A DNA stretch of 57,651 nt from Chitinophagales bacterium. Its GTDB lineage: Bacteria > Bacteroidota > Bacteroidia > Chitinophagales > CAIODY01. Below are positions 18,082 through 27,730 of this stretch, piece after piece. The stretch covers positions 1 to 57,651 of the forward strand of contig CANGEV010000015.1 in assembly GCA_947452995.1 (NCBI GenBank), in the 5' to 3' direction. The position numbers were made by a program, and so were the translations under genes. Each line of letters begins with the position of its first letter. The stretch's first letter is position 1. The notes under the pieces were generated by a model. The model worked only from the letters and a program-made list of their open reading frames with translations, was not told the DNA's origin and made no database searches.

Positions 18082-19950
18082 ATGCGTTTCCAACTATTCC
18101 TTTGTCTGGCTGTTTTTTGTTTTAGCCATGCATCCGCTCAAATTATTGAACGAAAAACAACAAGTGCTTCTGATCGAATTGGTACAGATTCATTTGCTGT
18201 GCACTCACAAGCGTTTTCATTAAATCGTACGGGAGAAGCCAATATGCAAAGCGCCGACCTTATCTGGCGCCCATTACTTAAACATGTTTGCGAAGCTCAC
18301 GAACCCCGTATACCAGGGGATGAAGAGATTGAACGCATTAAAGCACAAAAGACCGCCCTTAAAAGAAGTACAAGTGTAAATGTTATTGCAGAACGTTCTA
18401 CGAATACTGCCGTTGTTCCTACTGTTGGGGCGAACTTTGCTGGCAATTCTAATAACGGACATTCACCTATGGATAATCATATCGCTATTTCGAATGGAGG
18501 AATGATTGTGAGCGTGGCCAATACAACCATCGAAGTAGACGACAAATCTGGAAACACGCTTTACTTCAATGATATCGTTACATTTTTGAATGATGCAAAC
18601 ATCACAAATGTTTGCGACCCTAATGTCTTGTACGATCCTGCACAAGACCGTTTTATATTCTTTGCCCAAGAATGCGCAGGCGCCTCTGCTAATTCCTATC
18701 TCTGTATCGCCTTTTCTAAAACGAATGATCCTTCGCAAGGGTGGTGGACTTATAAAATAAGTGGTCATCTTATCCCTGGTACTTGGTTCGATTATCCCAA
18801 AACAGCGATTTCAACCAACGAATTATATATTTCTGGTAATTGTTTTGATGATTTGGGCAATTATGCTGAATCTATTTTATATCAGATTCAAAAGAACAAT
18901 GGCTATAGCGGCGCCTCTTTGAGTTGGCAGTATTGGCATAATATTCCTGGCAGTCCGTTTACATTATTACCGGTGTCTTATGGCATAGGTAGTACGTATG
19001 GCCCCGGCTGTTATCTCGTTGCAACAAAAGCGGGTGGCGCATCTAGCTTTGATTTTTATAATCTGACGGATGATATGACAGCGAGCAATGAGCAGCTTCT
19101 GCATTCTACTATTTCTACTACAACCTACTCACCTTCCGGAGATGCTTTGCAACAGGGCACTACTTGCCTTTTAGATAACGGCGACTGTCGTGCACTATCT
19201 GGATTTTATTTGAATGGAATCCTGCACTTTGTTTTTCATTCTGATTATATGAATGGATATAATGGAATAAATTATAATAGATTCGATGTAGCTAAGAAGA
19301 AAAACACCAGCTCTACATTTGGATTGAGTGGCTATGATTATTCTTATCCTTCTGTAGCTGCCTATACGAACGTTGTTTCAGATCCTTCTGTCATGATCGG
19401 CTTCGGAAGAAGTGCATCTAACATCTATCCTGAAATGCGTGCAGTACATTGTGACGTGAATATGAATTGGTCGGCTTCTACGCTAGTAAAAAGTAGTACT
19501 AGCTATGTTTCCATGACCAGCACCACTAAAGAACGCTGGGGGGATTATACCGGTATGACACGCGACCATTCAAGCGCAACGCCTTCTGTGTGGATGAATG
19601 GAATGTATGGAACAGGTTCTAATACCTGGAAAACATGGATCGCAGAAATACACGACCCGTGGATGTCTATACCACCGCTTGCAAAAGACGTAAAATCGCT
19701 TGTTAAAGTATCACCTAATCCCGTTACAGATATATTTCGCATTCAATTTGAAATCGAACAAACGGAACGTATCGTCATTAGTTTATACGATATGCAAGGG
19801 CGTTTGGTGCGAGAATTATTCAATAACGTAGCGCAAACTGGTGAAAACATTTTTACCTTCAATAAGGCGGCTCTTTCTAATGGAAGCTATCTTTTAAAAA
19901 TCAATACAGCGACAAAAACATTAAGCCATGAAGTTATTCAAGTACAGTAG
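18082..19950 (+). CDS. Secreted protein with type IX C-terminal sorting domain
   Basis: The 622-residue protein has a signal peptide (MRFQLFLCLAVFCFSHASA, then QI) and ends in a type A sorting tail of about 80 residues: VKVSPNPVTDIF, VISLYDMQGRLV, GSYLLKI. The tail directs export and surface attachment by the type IX system. The middle (residues 110-530) is a beta-rich region of repeated D/N/Y-containing segments (DPNVLYDPAQDRFIFF, AFSKTNDPSQGWW) that could be a beta-propeller; I do not recognise an enzyme. The start ATG at 18082 fits the signal peptide better than the TTG at 18073. The following lipoprotein gene overlaps its end by 23 bases. Confidence 0.8.
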   Translation: MRFQLFLCLAVFCFSHASAQIIERKTTSASDRIGTDSFAVHSQAFSLNRTGEANMQSADLIWRPLLKHVCEAHEPRIPGDEEIERIKAQKTALKRSTSVNVIAERSTNTAVVPTVGANFAGNSNNGHSPMDNHIAISNGGMIVSVANTTIEVDDKSGNTLYFNDIVTFLNDANITNVCDPNVLYDPAQDRFIFFAQECAGASANSYLCIAFSKTNDPSQGWWTYKISGHLIPGTWFDYPKTAISTNELYISGNCFDDLGNYAESILYQIQKNNGYSGASLSWQYWHNIPGSPFTLLPVSYGIGSTYGPGCYLVATKAGGASSFDFYNLTDDMTASNEQLLHSTISTTTYSPSGDALQQGTTCLLDNGDCRALSGFYLNGILHFVFHSDYMNGYNGINYNRFDVAKKKNTSSTFGLSGYDYSYPSVAAYTNVVSDPSVMIGFGRSASNIYPEMRAVHCDVNMNWSASTLVKSSTSYVSMTSTTKERWGDYTGMTRDHSSATPSVWMNGMYGTGSNTWKTWIAEIHDPWMSIPPLAKDVKSLVKVSPNPVTDIFRIQFEIEQTERIVISLYDMQGRLVRELFNNVAQTGENIFTFNKAALSNGSYLLKINTATKTLSHEVIQVQ

Positions 19951-20194
19951 TATTAGTTTTTTTACTATAGCCTTCTTTAGCTGTAAAACCTTAACAGAAG
20001 GGCAGATTGATCAAAAGCAATCGAAAGAAATAGCTTCGCAAGAAGCCTTTTCTACGTCAAGCAATGGATCTACGAATGGCGAATCAAGAGCTAAAGATAC
20101 CCCTACAGTCAACAATAAGGCCATTCATCACACAGCTCCTGACCAAGCCCGAATAGATTCAATCAAGCAAGCTAAGACCAGCAAAAAACAATAA
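19928..20194 (+). CDS. Small predicted lipoprotein of unknown function
   Basis: The 88-residue product has a signal sequence with a cysteine in FFSCKT at about residue 19, consistent with a lipobox, followed by a hydrophilic, Ser/Thr/Lys/Gln-rich, probably unstructured tail. The start lies 23 bases inside the end of the preceding cargo gene and the stop is 1 base before the next ATG, so the three genes are almost certainly one operon. No homologous family was recognised. Being short and low in complexity it could be missed by automated calling. Confidence 0.6.
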   Translation: MKLFKYSSISFFTIAFFSCKTLTEGQIDQKQSKEIASQEAFSTSSNGSTNGESRAKDTPTVNNKAIHHTAPDQARIDSIKQAKTSKKQ

Positions 20195-20195
20195 C

Positions 20196-21179
20196 ATGGA
20201 TAAGCTCAAAACATTATGGACAGCTTATCGCTGGTATATATTCATTGCACTATTGCTTATACTTGGCCTTTACCTATATTTTCAATTTTTCGGAAAAGCA
20301 TCTGTAGAAAAAGGGAATCATTCCCTCGATAAACATTATGTTAGTTTGGGTGCGCTTAGCAACTATAAAGAAACAGTAACAGCGGAGTATTTCAATTTAT
20401 TGTATCAACAATTGCAAGAAGAACAAAGTCTGTATGCTGATTCTGCTGAATGGCAAATGTCGGATGTGATGAAACGCCGTTGGGAAATGGTGCAATCAAA
20501 ATTCACCACCGACCCTCAAACGAATTTTTTCAAGAAAGTAGTGCAACGGATGAAGTCGGATAAAACAAAACGCGGGCTGGAAGAAGCTAGTTTACGTATT
20601 CGGAACGCGCAAGACTATAGCGGCAAGTTTGCTTTACGCATGCCTGTTAAACGGCAGTTGATTAATACACGTGGTTTAGCCTTGATTGATTTGTCAAAGC
20701 GTGTCGATTCTTTAGAAGCTTTAATAGAAGTAGAAGCTAAGACGATTATTGATATTACGACTTCTTACAAAAGTACAGGTAAGCCAGGTGGTGAAATGGC
20801 GAATGTCCGTCGTGCAAAGGAATTGGTCGATGTTTGTCTTAAAAATATTGCGGATCCAGTGCTTCGAATTCAATATACGCTAGATACCGTTAAGGCAGCG
20901 AGTGCGTCTTTACAAGCTTCACAGCAAACTGCGTTAGCTGAATTCGACAATACGGATGCTATGTTAAAAAATGATTTGAATGCAATTGTACCGGATTGGT
21001 CGCCCATACAAAATACGATGACGGCTTTGCGAACTAATGCGGAGGTATTATATCGAACGAACTATCGGAACAAGCTCTATACTAATTTATATATGCCTGT
21101 ATGGACGAAGGAAAATGAACGCTTACATGCCGAAGAAAAATTTTGGAAGTCAATCGCAGATGTAGTTGCGAAGATGTAA
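20196..21179 (+). CDS. Single-pass membrane protein with helical extracytoplasmic domain, unknown
   Basis: The 327-residue protein has a cytoplasmic N-terminus of about 13 residues, one membrane helix at about residues 14-31 (YIFIALLLILGLYLYFQF), and a long soluble part rich in charged heptad-like helices (for example LIDLSKRVDSLEALIEVEAKTI). I recognise no catalytic motif. It is the third gene in an operon with a type IX cargo protein and a small lipoprotein. Because one member is exported and two look membrane-anchored, an envelope assembly is possible, but that is inference. A bidirectional terminator separates it from recA. Confidence 0.65.
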   Translation: MDKLKTLWTAYRWYIFIALLLILGLYLYFQFFGKASVEKGNHSLDKHYVSLGALSNYKETVTAEYFNLLYQQLQEEQSLYADSAEWQMSDVMKRRWEMVQSKFTTDPQTNFFKKVVQRMKSDKTKRGLEEASLRIRNAQDYSGKFALRMPVKRQLINTRGLALIDLSKRVDSLEALIEVEAKTIIDITTSYKSTGKPGGEMANVRRAKELVDVCLKNIADPVLRIQYTLDTVKAASASLQASQQTALAEFDNTDAMLKNDLNAIVPDWSPIQNTMTALRTNAEVLYRTNYRNKLYTNLYMPVWTKENERLHAEEKFWKSIADVVAKM

Positions 21180-21180
21180 A

Positions 21181-21213
21181 AAAAATCCCCTTCCAGTAAT
21201 GAAAGGGGATTTT
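21181..21213. terminator. Bidirectional terminator between the 20196 gene and recA
   Basis: An 11-bp perfect stem, AAAATCCCCTT (21182-21192) with AAGGGGATTTT (21203-21213), has A and T runs on both sides so it can serve both convergent transcripts. Confidence 0.9.
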
Positions 21214-21240
21214 AAACCAATTCTTAATTCTTACAAAAAC

Positions 21241-22260
21241 TTATTCAGTAGGAGCCGCAGGTGCTGGAACAGCCATCAACTTCTCTTTTACCTTACGCTC
21301 GATTTCATCTGCCAATTCTGGATTATCCAACAATAAAGATTTTACACTCTCACGTCCTTGACCAAGTTTGTTGCTATCGTAACTAAACCAGCTACCGCTC
21401 TTTTGTACAACACCACATTCAACGCCAAGATCCAAAATTTCACCTACCTTGCTCACGCCTTCACCATAGATAATGTCGAACTCACACAAACGGAAAGGTG
21501 GCGCCACTTTATTCTTCACCACTTTTACTTTCACGCGGTTACCATGAATCACATCACCATCCTTCAACTGACCAATACGACGGATATCTAGACGTACAGA
21601 AGCATAAAACTTCAAGGCATTACCACCCGTTGTAGTTTCTGGGTTACCGAACATAACACCAATTTTTTCACGCAACTGGTTGATGAAGATACAAGTACAA
21701 CCTGATTTCGAAATAGCAGCGGTCAATTTACGCATTGCCTGACTCATCAAACGCGCCTGCAAGCCCATTTTGCTATCACCCATTTCGCCTTCCAATTCCG
21801 CCTTCGGTACCAATGCTGCAACTGAGTCGATTACGATAATATCAATCGCGCCAGAACGAATCAAGCTGTCTGCGATTTCTAATGCTTGTTCTCCGTCATC
21901 TGGCTGAGAGATTAATAAGTTCTCAACGTCTACGCCCAACTTCTGCGCATAAAGCTTGTCGAATGCATGTTCCGCATCAATGATCGCTGCGATACCGCCT
22001 TTCTTTTGTGTTTCTGCTATTGCATGTATTGCAAGTGTCGTTTTACCACTCGATTCTGGGCCGTAAATTTCAATGATACGTCCTTTGGGATAACCATTGA
22101 TTCCAAGTGCGATGTCTAGTCCTAATGAGCCAGACGGAATTGCTTCTGTTGCTTCTACAGCCGTATCGCCAAGTTTCATGATCGTTCCCTTTCCGAACTT
22201 CTTTTCGATACCTTCCATTGTCAGCTTCAGCGCTTTCAATTTTTCATTGTTGTCAGCCAT
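21241..22260 (-). CDS. recA: RecA recombinase
   Basis: The 339-residue ATPase forms filaments on single-stranded DNA and drives strand exchange and the SOS response. The Walker A motif GPESSGKTT is at residues 67-75; the Walker B region ([17 protein letters not shown]), the L1/L2 loop regions and the [22 protein letters not shown] segment are intact. The length is normal for the family, and the C-terminal tail is acidic. A perfect 7-bp inverted repeat lies 58-76 bases upstream of the start codon (see separate entry). Confidence 0.99.
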   Translation of the reverse strand: MADNNEKLKALKLTMEGIEKKFGKGTIMKLGDTAVEATEAIPSGSLGLDIALGINGYPKGRIIEIYGPESSGKTTLAIHAIAETQKKGGIAAIIDAEHAFDKLYAQKLGVDVENLLISQPDDGEQALEIADSLIRSGAIDIIVIDSVAALVPKAELEGEMGDSKMGLQARLMSQAMRKLTAAISKSGCTCIFINQLREKIGVMFGNPETTTGGNALKFYASVRLDIRRIGQLKDGDVIHGNRVKVKVVKNKVAPPFRLCEFDIIYGEGVSKVGEILDLGVECGVVQKSGSWFSYDSNKLGQGRESVKSLLLDNPELADEIERKVKEKLMAVPAPAAPTE

Positions 22261-22317
22261 GTATTTAGTTTTTATTGTTTACGAAGATTTTTTACGTTTT
22301 TTGCTTGTTACAATATT

Positions 22318-22336
22318 TTGATACATTTCGTATCAA
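22318..22336. promoter_or_regulatory. Inverted repeat upstream of recA, candidate SOS operator
   Basis: TTGATAC, five bases ATTTC, GTATCAA: two perfect 7-bp arms. The site lies 58-76 bases before the recA ATG, just upstream of where a -33 element would be expected (a weak -7-like AATCTTCG is at 22282-22289). Its position suits a regulator of recA such as LexA, but I know of no established consensus for this lineage that I can match it to. Confidence 0.45.
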
Positions 22337-22412
22337 TTGTGACTTTAGCAAACTACATAAAAAAATATAACGCGCAACTAAATCAAAATATTTTTTTTCG
22401 AGTCCTAAATAT

Positions 22413-22420
22413 TATTTTTG
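22413..22420 (+). promoter_or_regulatory. -7 element of metH part 1
   Basis: TATTTTTG matches TAnnTTTG exactly, 66 bases before the ATG at 22487. No good -33 element at the expected distance. Confidence 0.45.
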
Positions 22421-22433
22421 TTGTCTAACCTGT

Positions 22434-22479
22434 GAAATGCCTTTTTTTAGGCCATTTCTTCCTAAAAATAGCCTTTAGG
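22434..22479 (+). promoter_or_regulatory. Two short hairpins in the metH leader
   Basis: GAAATGCC (22434-22441) pairs with GGCCATTTC (22450-22458) with one bulged C, around a T-rich loop. CCTAAA (22461-22466) pairs with TTTAGG (22474-22479). They fill the 66-base leader between the predicted promoter and the start codon. They do not match a cobalamin or SAM riboswitch that I recognise, and the leader is too short for the standard cobalamin type. A regulatory role is possible but weakly supported. Confidence 0.3.
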
Positions 22480-22486
22480 CCCCCTA

Positions 22487-23512
22487 ATGAAGCACTTATC
22501 TTCTTATAAATCTCTCGAAAACGCTGCTAATCAACGAATTTTGATTATTGATGGTGCTATGGGTACTATGATTCAGCGATATAATTTAACGGAGCAGGAC
22601 TTTCGCGGCGAGCGATTTACTGCTCATTCAGGCGATTTAAAGGGCAATAACGACCTTTTGAGTATCACCCGTCCGGATGTAATTGGAGCGATTCATCGTG
22701 AGTATTTGGCCGCTGGCGCGGATATTATCGAAACGAATACCTTCTCCGGCACAAAAATCGCGCAAGCCGACTATCATCTCGAAGAGGCTGTTTATGATAT
22801 CAATTTTTATTCTGCAAAAATCGCACGCGAAGCTGCAGAGGAGTATACCGCCAAAACCCCCGATAAACCGCGCTTTGTTGCCGGAGCCGTTGGGCCAACG
22901 AATCGTACACTATCACTCTCTCCAGACGTTAACAACCCTGGATACCGTGCTGTGACCTTTGATGAAGTAAAAAGCGCCTACGCCGAACAAGTGGCTGCAC
23001 TCATCGACGGTGGCGTTGATATCATCCTAATCGAAACAATCTTCGATACCCTCAATGCGAAAGCAGCGATCTTCGCAACAAAAGAAGTCTTTAAAGAAAA
23101 AGAGATCGAACTGCCGATTATGATTAGCGGTACCATCACCGACGCAAGTGGTAGAACCTTGAGTGGACAAACCTTAGAGGCCTTCTATATCTCAATTGCC
23201 CATGCTAAACCCTTCTCCGTTGGTATCAACTGCGCACTCGGTGCAGAAGATATGCGTTCTCACATCGAAGAGTTGAACCGCATTTCAACGTGTCGCGTTT
23301 CTTGTTATCCAAATGCAGGACTACCGAATGCATTTGGTGGCTACGATGAAACACCAGAACATATGTGTCATATCGTCGAAGAATGGGCGCAAAATGGATG
23401 GATTAATATCGCAGGTGGTTGTTGCGGAACAACACCCGAACATATTCAACATATGAATAGTCACCTAGCGAAATTAAGTCCGCGTCCATTGCCGCAATTA
23501 CTCCAAAATTAA
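22487..23512 (+). CDS. metH: Methionine synthase, homocysteine-binding part (split MetH, N-terminal)
   Basis: The 341-residue protein corresponds to the first module of cobalamin-dependent methionine synthase. It has the barrel start [15 protein letters not shown] and the zinc-binding cysteines (GINCALG near residue 250, and GGCCGTT with C312 and C313). It binds and activates homocysteine. It ends cleanly after this domain, and the rest of MetH is encoded by the next gene after 78 bases. The break is at a domain boundary and both genes are intact, so it reads as a functional split, not a frameshift. Confidence 0.95.
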   Translation: MKHLSSYKSLENAANQRILIIDGAMGTMIQRYNLTEQDFRGERFTAHSGDLKGNNDLLSITRPDVIGAIHREYLAAGADIIETNTFSGTKIAQADYHLEEAVYDINFYSAKIAREAAEEYTAKTPDKPRFVAGAVGPTNRTLSLSPDVNNPGYRAVTFDEVKSAYAEQVAALIDGGVDIILIETIFDTLNAKAAIFATKEVFKEKEIELPIMISGTITDASGRTLSGQTLEAFYISIAHAKPFSVGINCALGAEDMRSHIEELNRISTCRVSCYPNAGLPNAFGGYDETPEHMCHIVEEWAQNGWINIAGGCCGTTPEHIQHMNSHLAKLSPRPLPQLLQN

Positions 23513-23590
23513 GTTGCACTTCTTCTTTGTGCTGCCTTGAAAAAGCATGCGTAAAAGTCCTTTACAAATCCGTAATTTGCATCAGCATAC

Positions 23591-26275
23591 ATGAATACGA
23601 TACATCCATATCTTAGGCTTTCCGGATTAGAACCACTCGTGGTTCGTCCTGAAACAAATTTTATAAATATTGGCGAGCGAACAAACGTAACGGGTTCGAA
23701 AATGTTCGCGCGTTTAATCAAAGAAGATAAATACGACGAAGCATTGGCCGTTGCCTTGCAACAAGTCGAAAATGGCGCACAGGTGATTGATATTAACATG
23801 GATGAAGGGATGTTAGATGGCGAATTTGCCATGACTAAATTCCTGAATCTTATCGCCTCTGAACCTAATATCAGTAAGGTGCCTATCATGTTAGATAGTA
23901 GCAAGTGGAGCGTGATAGAAGCCGGCTTGAAATGTGTGCAAGGAAAAGCAATTGTCAATTCTATTTCATTAAAAGAAGGCGAAGATAAATTTATTGAGCA
24001 AGCAGAGAAATGCTTGATGTACGGTGCTGCGGTGGTGGTAATGGCCTTCGATGAAGTTGGGCAAGCCGATACGATCGAACGAAAGGTGAGTATTTGTGAA
24101 CGCGCCTATAAGATTCTAACGGAGCGTGTAGGCTATGCGTCACAAGACATCATTTTTGATCCAAATATTTTCGCAGTCGCTACAGGTATTGAAGAACATA
24201 ATAACTATGCGATCAATTTTATTGAAGCAACGCGTCAAATAAAACAGAAAATGCCATTAGCTAAAGTTAGTGGTGGCGTTAGCAATATCTCCTTTTCCTT
24301 TAGAGGGAACGATGTCGTGCGTGAAGCAATGCATTCAGTATTTTTATACTATGCTATTCAAGCAGGAATGGATATGGGTATTGTCAACGCAGGGATGATT
24401 CAAGTGTATGATGAAATTGAACCTACCTTATTGACCTTAGTAGAAGATGTGATTCTGAATCGACGTGCAGATGCGACAGAACGTTTGGTTGCGCATGCCG
24501 AAACGATTAAAAGTAAAGGTAAAGTATTAGTAAAGGATGAATCATGGCGTCTGGAATCGGTAGAGTCGAGGCTGACACATGCCTTGGTAAACGGGATTGT
24601 AGAGTATATCGACATTGATACCGAAGAAGCACGCGTTAAATATAGCACGCCACTTCAAGTGATTGAAGGACCCCTTATGGATGGAATGAACGTCGTGGGT
24701 GAATTGTTTGGCTCAGGGAAAATGTTCTTACCGCAAGTAGTAAAAAGTGCTCGCGTAATGAAACGTGCAGTAGCCTATTTAAATCCATTCATTGAACAGG
24801 AGAAGAAAAATAACAATACGACTTCGAGTGCGAAGAAAGTCTTGCTTGCCACTGTAAAAGGGGATGTGCATGATATTGGAAAGAATATCGTTGGCGTAGT
24901 ATTGGGCTGTAATGGCTATGAGATTATTGATATGGGAGTGATGGTTCCTGCTGACAAGATTCTACAGAAAGCAAAAGAAGAAAACGTCGATATCATCGGT
25001 TTAAGTGGTTTGATTACGCCTTCGTTAGATGAAATGGTGCATGTCGCTTCGGAAATGAAACGTCAAGAGTTTCGTATTCCATTATTAATTGGCGGCGCCA
25101 CCACATCACGTATGCATACTGCAGTGAAAATTGCTCCGGCATATGATCATGCTGTAATCCATGTATTGGACGCATCGAAAAGTGTACCTGTTGTTTCTGC
25201 CTTGTTAAGTGAAGACGGTCGAGCGCCGTTAAGCGAACAGATCAAGAATGAATATGATGCCTTGCGTGAAGGATTTTTACAACGTAAAGTGGATAAAGAT
25301 TTTCTTCCAATTAGTAAAGCAAGAGAGAATAAGTGGACCACAGATTGGGCGAATTACGCGCCGCCAGTGCCTCCGCAATTAGGCGCACGTGTTTTCACAA
25401 ATGTAAAAATAAGTGATATCGTTCCATTTATCGACTGGACTCCCTTCTTCATTGCATGGGAGTTTCGTGGTAAATACCCAGAAATCTTCAATCATCCTGA
25501 ATGGGGTACTGTTGCGAAAGGATTACACAATGATGCGTTGAAATTGATAGATCAAATCATTGAAAATGATTGGTTGATTGCGCGAGCAGCATTTGGTTTT
25601 TATCCCGCTTATTCTGACGGAGATGATGTGGTGATTACGGATCCTAAAACAAATACTACGAAGCGTCTGCACTTTGTTCGCCAACAAATGGTGAAAGCTA
25701 AAGGGGAACCTAATTTCTGCTTAGCTGATTTTATTGCACCTAAAGATTCGGGTAAACAAGATTATATCGGTGCCTTTGCCGTTACTGCTGGAATTAATTT
25801 GGAGGAACGCGCAGCTTTGATGCAAGAGCGTTTGGATGATTATCAATCTATTTTGCTGAAAGCAGTTGGCGACCGCTTAGCAGAAGCATTAGCGGAATAC
25901 TTACATCTAAAAGTACGTAAACAATATTGGGGTTATGCGGCTGATGAAGAATGGAATAATGATGAATTAATTCATGAAAATTATCGTGGTATTCGTCCTG
26001 CTCCAGGCTATCCGGCTTGCCCAGATCATACAGAAAAGCTGACCTTATTTGAGTTGGTTGACCCGGAGGCTAAAACTGGGATTACACTTACGGAATCACT
26101 TGCCATGCACCCTGCAGCAAGTGTTTCAGGTTGGTACTTTGCACATCCTGATGCGAAATATTTCGGTGTTGGTAAGGTATATAAAGATCAGGTGGAAGAT
26201 TATACCAAACGGAAAGAGCAATCTTTGGAAGAGACAGAAAAGTGGCTGCGCCCTAATTTAAGTTATGATATATAA
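23591..26275 (+). CDS. metH: Methionine synthase, pterin-, B12- and activation-domain part (split MetH)
   Basis: The 894-residue protein carries the remaining MetH modules in order: methyltetrahydrofolate-binding barrel (residues about 1-300, starting [20 protein letters not shown]), cobalamin cap and Rossmann domain (about 310-540, with DVHDIG at 425-430; H427 is the cobalt ligand), and the SAM-binding reactivation domain (about 560-894, with [12 protein letters not shown]). It uses methylcobalamin to methylate the homocysteine presented by the neighbouring protein. A TAATTTG element about 20 bases before the start may be a second promoter. The next gene begins 9 bases after its stop. Confidence 0.96.
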   Translation: MNTIHPYLRLSGLEPLVVRPETNFINIGERTNVTGSKMFARLIKEDKYDEALAVALQQVENGAQVIDINMDEGMLDGEFAMTKFLNLIASEPNISKVPIMLDSSKWSVIEAGLKCVQGKAIVNSISLKEGEDKFIEQAEKCLMYGAAVVVMAFDEVGQADTIERKVSICERAYKILTERVGYASQDIIFDPNIFAVATGIEEHNNYAINFIEATRQIKQKMPLAKVSGGVSNISFSFRGNDVVREAMHSVFLYYAIQAGMDMGIVNAGMIQVYDEIEPTLLTLVEDVILNRRADATERLVAHAETIKSKGKVLVKDESWRLESVESRLTHALVNGIVEYIDIDTEEARVKYSTPLQVIEGPLMDGMNVVGELFGSGKMFLPQVVKSARVMKRAVAYLNPFIEQEKKNNNTTSSAKKVLLATVKGDVHDIGKNIVGVVLGCNGYEIIDMGVMVPADKILQKAKEENVDIIGLSGLITPSLDEMVHVASEMKRQEFRIPLLIGGATTSRMHTAVKIAPAYDHAVIHVLDASKSVPVVSALLSEDGRAPLSEQIKNEYDALREGFLQRKVDKDFLPISKARENKWTTDWANYAPPVPPQLGARVFTNVKISDIVPFIDWTPFFIAWEFRGKYPEIFNHPEWGTVAKGLHNDALKLIDQIIENDWLIARAAFGFYPAYSDGDDVVITDPKTNTTKRLHFVRQQMVKAKGEPNFCLADFIAPKDSGKQDYIGAFAVTAGINLEERAALMQERLDDYQSILLKAVGDRLAEALAEYLHLKVRKQYWGYAADEEWNNDELIHENYRGIRPAPGYPACPDHTEKLTLFELVDPEAKTGITLTESLAMHPAASVSGWYFAHPDAKYFGVGKVYKDQVEDYTKRKEQSLEETEKWLRPNLSYDI

Positions 26276-26284
26276 TATAGTAAT

Positions 26285-27730
26285 ATGTTAGGATTGATAA
26301 CTGGTTTTTTGTTTTTTAATTGGACGGATTTCCTGATTACGCCCATCTATATCTATATTATTGCTAAATGGTTTAATTCATTCGTAAAAAAGGAACATGG
26401 TAGCGACCCTCATCTGGTGAAGCTATTGACCTATGCTTTTTGGTTTAAGATAGCTGGTTCTATTTTTATCAATTGTATTTATGAGTTTTATTATAAAGGG
26501 GGCGACGTAGAAGGTTATTTTTATGGAGGTGGAGGGATCTATAATTCTTTTTTTGAAAATCCACTCTATACCATTGAAATGTTACTTAGCTCCGCAACAA
26601 AGTTCAAGAGCTTTATAACAATGTATGGGGTCGATTTTGAAATGGCAAAGTATGTCAACTCTCGTCACTATTTCAATACGCCTGAATTGACGGCGATTAA
26701 AATGTCGGCACTCGTTTCTTTCCTTTGTTTTCATACGTATACCACCATTGGAATTTTCTTTTCCATGTTCGCCTTTGCAGGAAGTTATAAGCTCTTCGTG
26801 ATGTTGAAGGAAAGATATCCTGATATGGTTACTCCTATTACAATTTGCTGTTTCTTTATCCCTACAGTAATTGTTTGGGGCGGGGGAGTGCTCAAGGATC
26901 CATTGACATATGGGGCTACCTGCTTTATTGTTTATTATCTTAATTTAATATTTGTAAAGCGCAAATTCAAGTTAATTAATTACGCCTATCTATTCGCATC
27001 GGCAGCACTTGTCGTTTTGATTAAACCATATATATTTATGTGTTTAACACCAGCCGTTTTCTTCTATGTCTTAATTAGCTATGCACGTAGCATTAAATCG
27101 AAGTATATTTTTGTTGTGCTTATTCCAATTGTCGTGCTGACAACCGCGATACTTTCTTTTGCATTAATCTCTATTTTGAAAAAAGAGTTGGGTAAGTTCT
27201 CTTTGGAAAACCTTCAAAATACGATGGAGAACTTTCAGAGTTGGCATGCTGCAGAAGCGCTTATTTCTGGGGGTTCAGGGTACACATTAGGTGAAATGGA
27301 CTTCTCCACTACAGGATTGTTGAAGAAGATTCCTTTAGCTATCAATGTAACCTTCTTCAGACCTTACTTGTGGGAATCACGAAAGCCTATCATTTTGCTT
27401 TCAGCGTTTGAGTCTTTATTTGTCTTTCTCTTTTTCATGCGAACACTATTTCGTGCCGGTATCAGATTGTTTTTTCAAACGATTTTCTCCGACCCCTTTA
27501 TTACTTTCTGTATCATTTTTGCCATAATATTCGGAACCGCGGTTGGTTTAACTAGTTATAATTTCGGAGCATTAGCACGATATAAAATTCCAGCTATGCC
27601 TTTCTTCTTGTTCGCCATCTACTTGATCGATAATCAATACAAGGCAAAAAAAGTAAAAGTTAAGAAAGGGAAAAAAGCTCCAAAAAAGCCTTTGACTGCG
27701 CCCGACTTGAATACTCCTTCTCTACCGTAA
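26285..27730 (+). CDS. Polytopic membrane protein of unknown function
   Basis: The 481-residue protein has about 10-12 membrane helices and a lysine-rich cytosolic C-terminus (KAKKVKVKKGKKAPKK). Its layout, with loops such as YYKGGDVEGYFYGGGG after the second or third helix, is reminiscent of polymerase or GT-C type membrane proteins in glycan loci, and two glycosyltransferase genes lie on the other strand, but no family motif was recognised. It follows metH by 9 bases. Its last 71 bases overlap the convergent glycosyltransferase gene. Confidence 0.65.
   Translation: MLGLITGFLFFNWTDFLITPIYIYIIAKWFNSFVKKEHGSDPHLVKLLTYAFWFKIAGSIFINCIYEFYYKGGDVEGYFYGGGGIYNSFFENPLYTIEMLLSSATKFKSFITMYGVDFEMAKYVNSRHYFNTPELTAIKMSALVSFLCFHTYTTIGIFFSMFAFAGSYKLFVMLKERYPDMVTPITICCFFIPTVIVWGGGVLKDPLTYGATCFIVYYLNLIFVKRKFKLINYAYLFASAALVVLIKPYIFMCLTPAVFFYVLISYARSIKSKYIFVVLIPIVVLTTAILSFALISILKKELGKFSLENLQNTMENFQSWHAAEALISGGSGYTLGEMDFSTTGLLKKIPLAINVTFFRPYLWESRKPIILLSAFESLFVFLFFMRTLFRAGIRLFFQTIFSDPFITFCIIFAIIFGTAVGLTSYNFGALARYKIPAMPFFLFAIYLIDNQYKAKKVKVKKGKKAPKKPLTAPDLNTPSLP

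Noticed and set aside
22261-22486. Cobalamin or SAM riboswitch between recA and metH
   Set aside because: The leader after the predicted promoter is only 66 bases and lacks recognisable riboswitch core elements.
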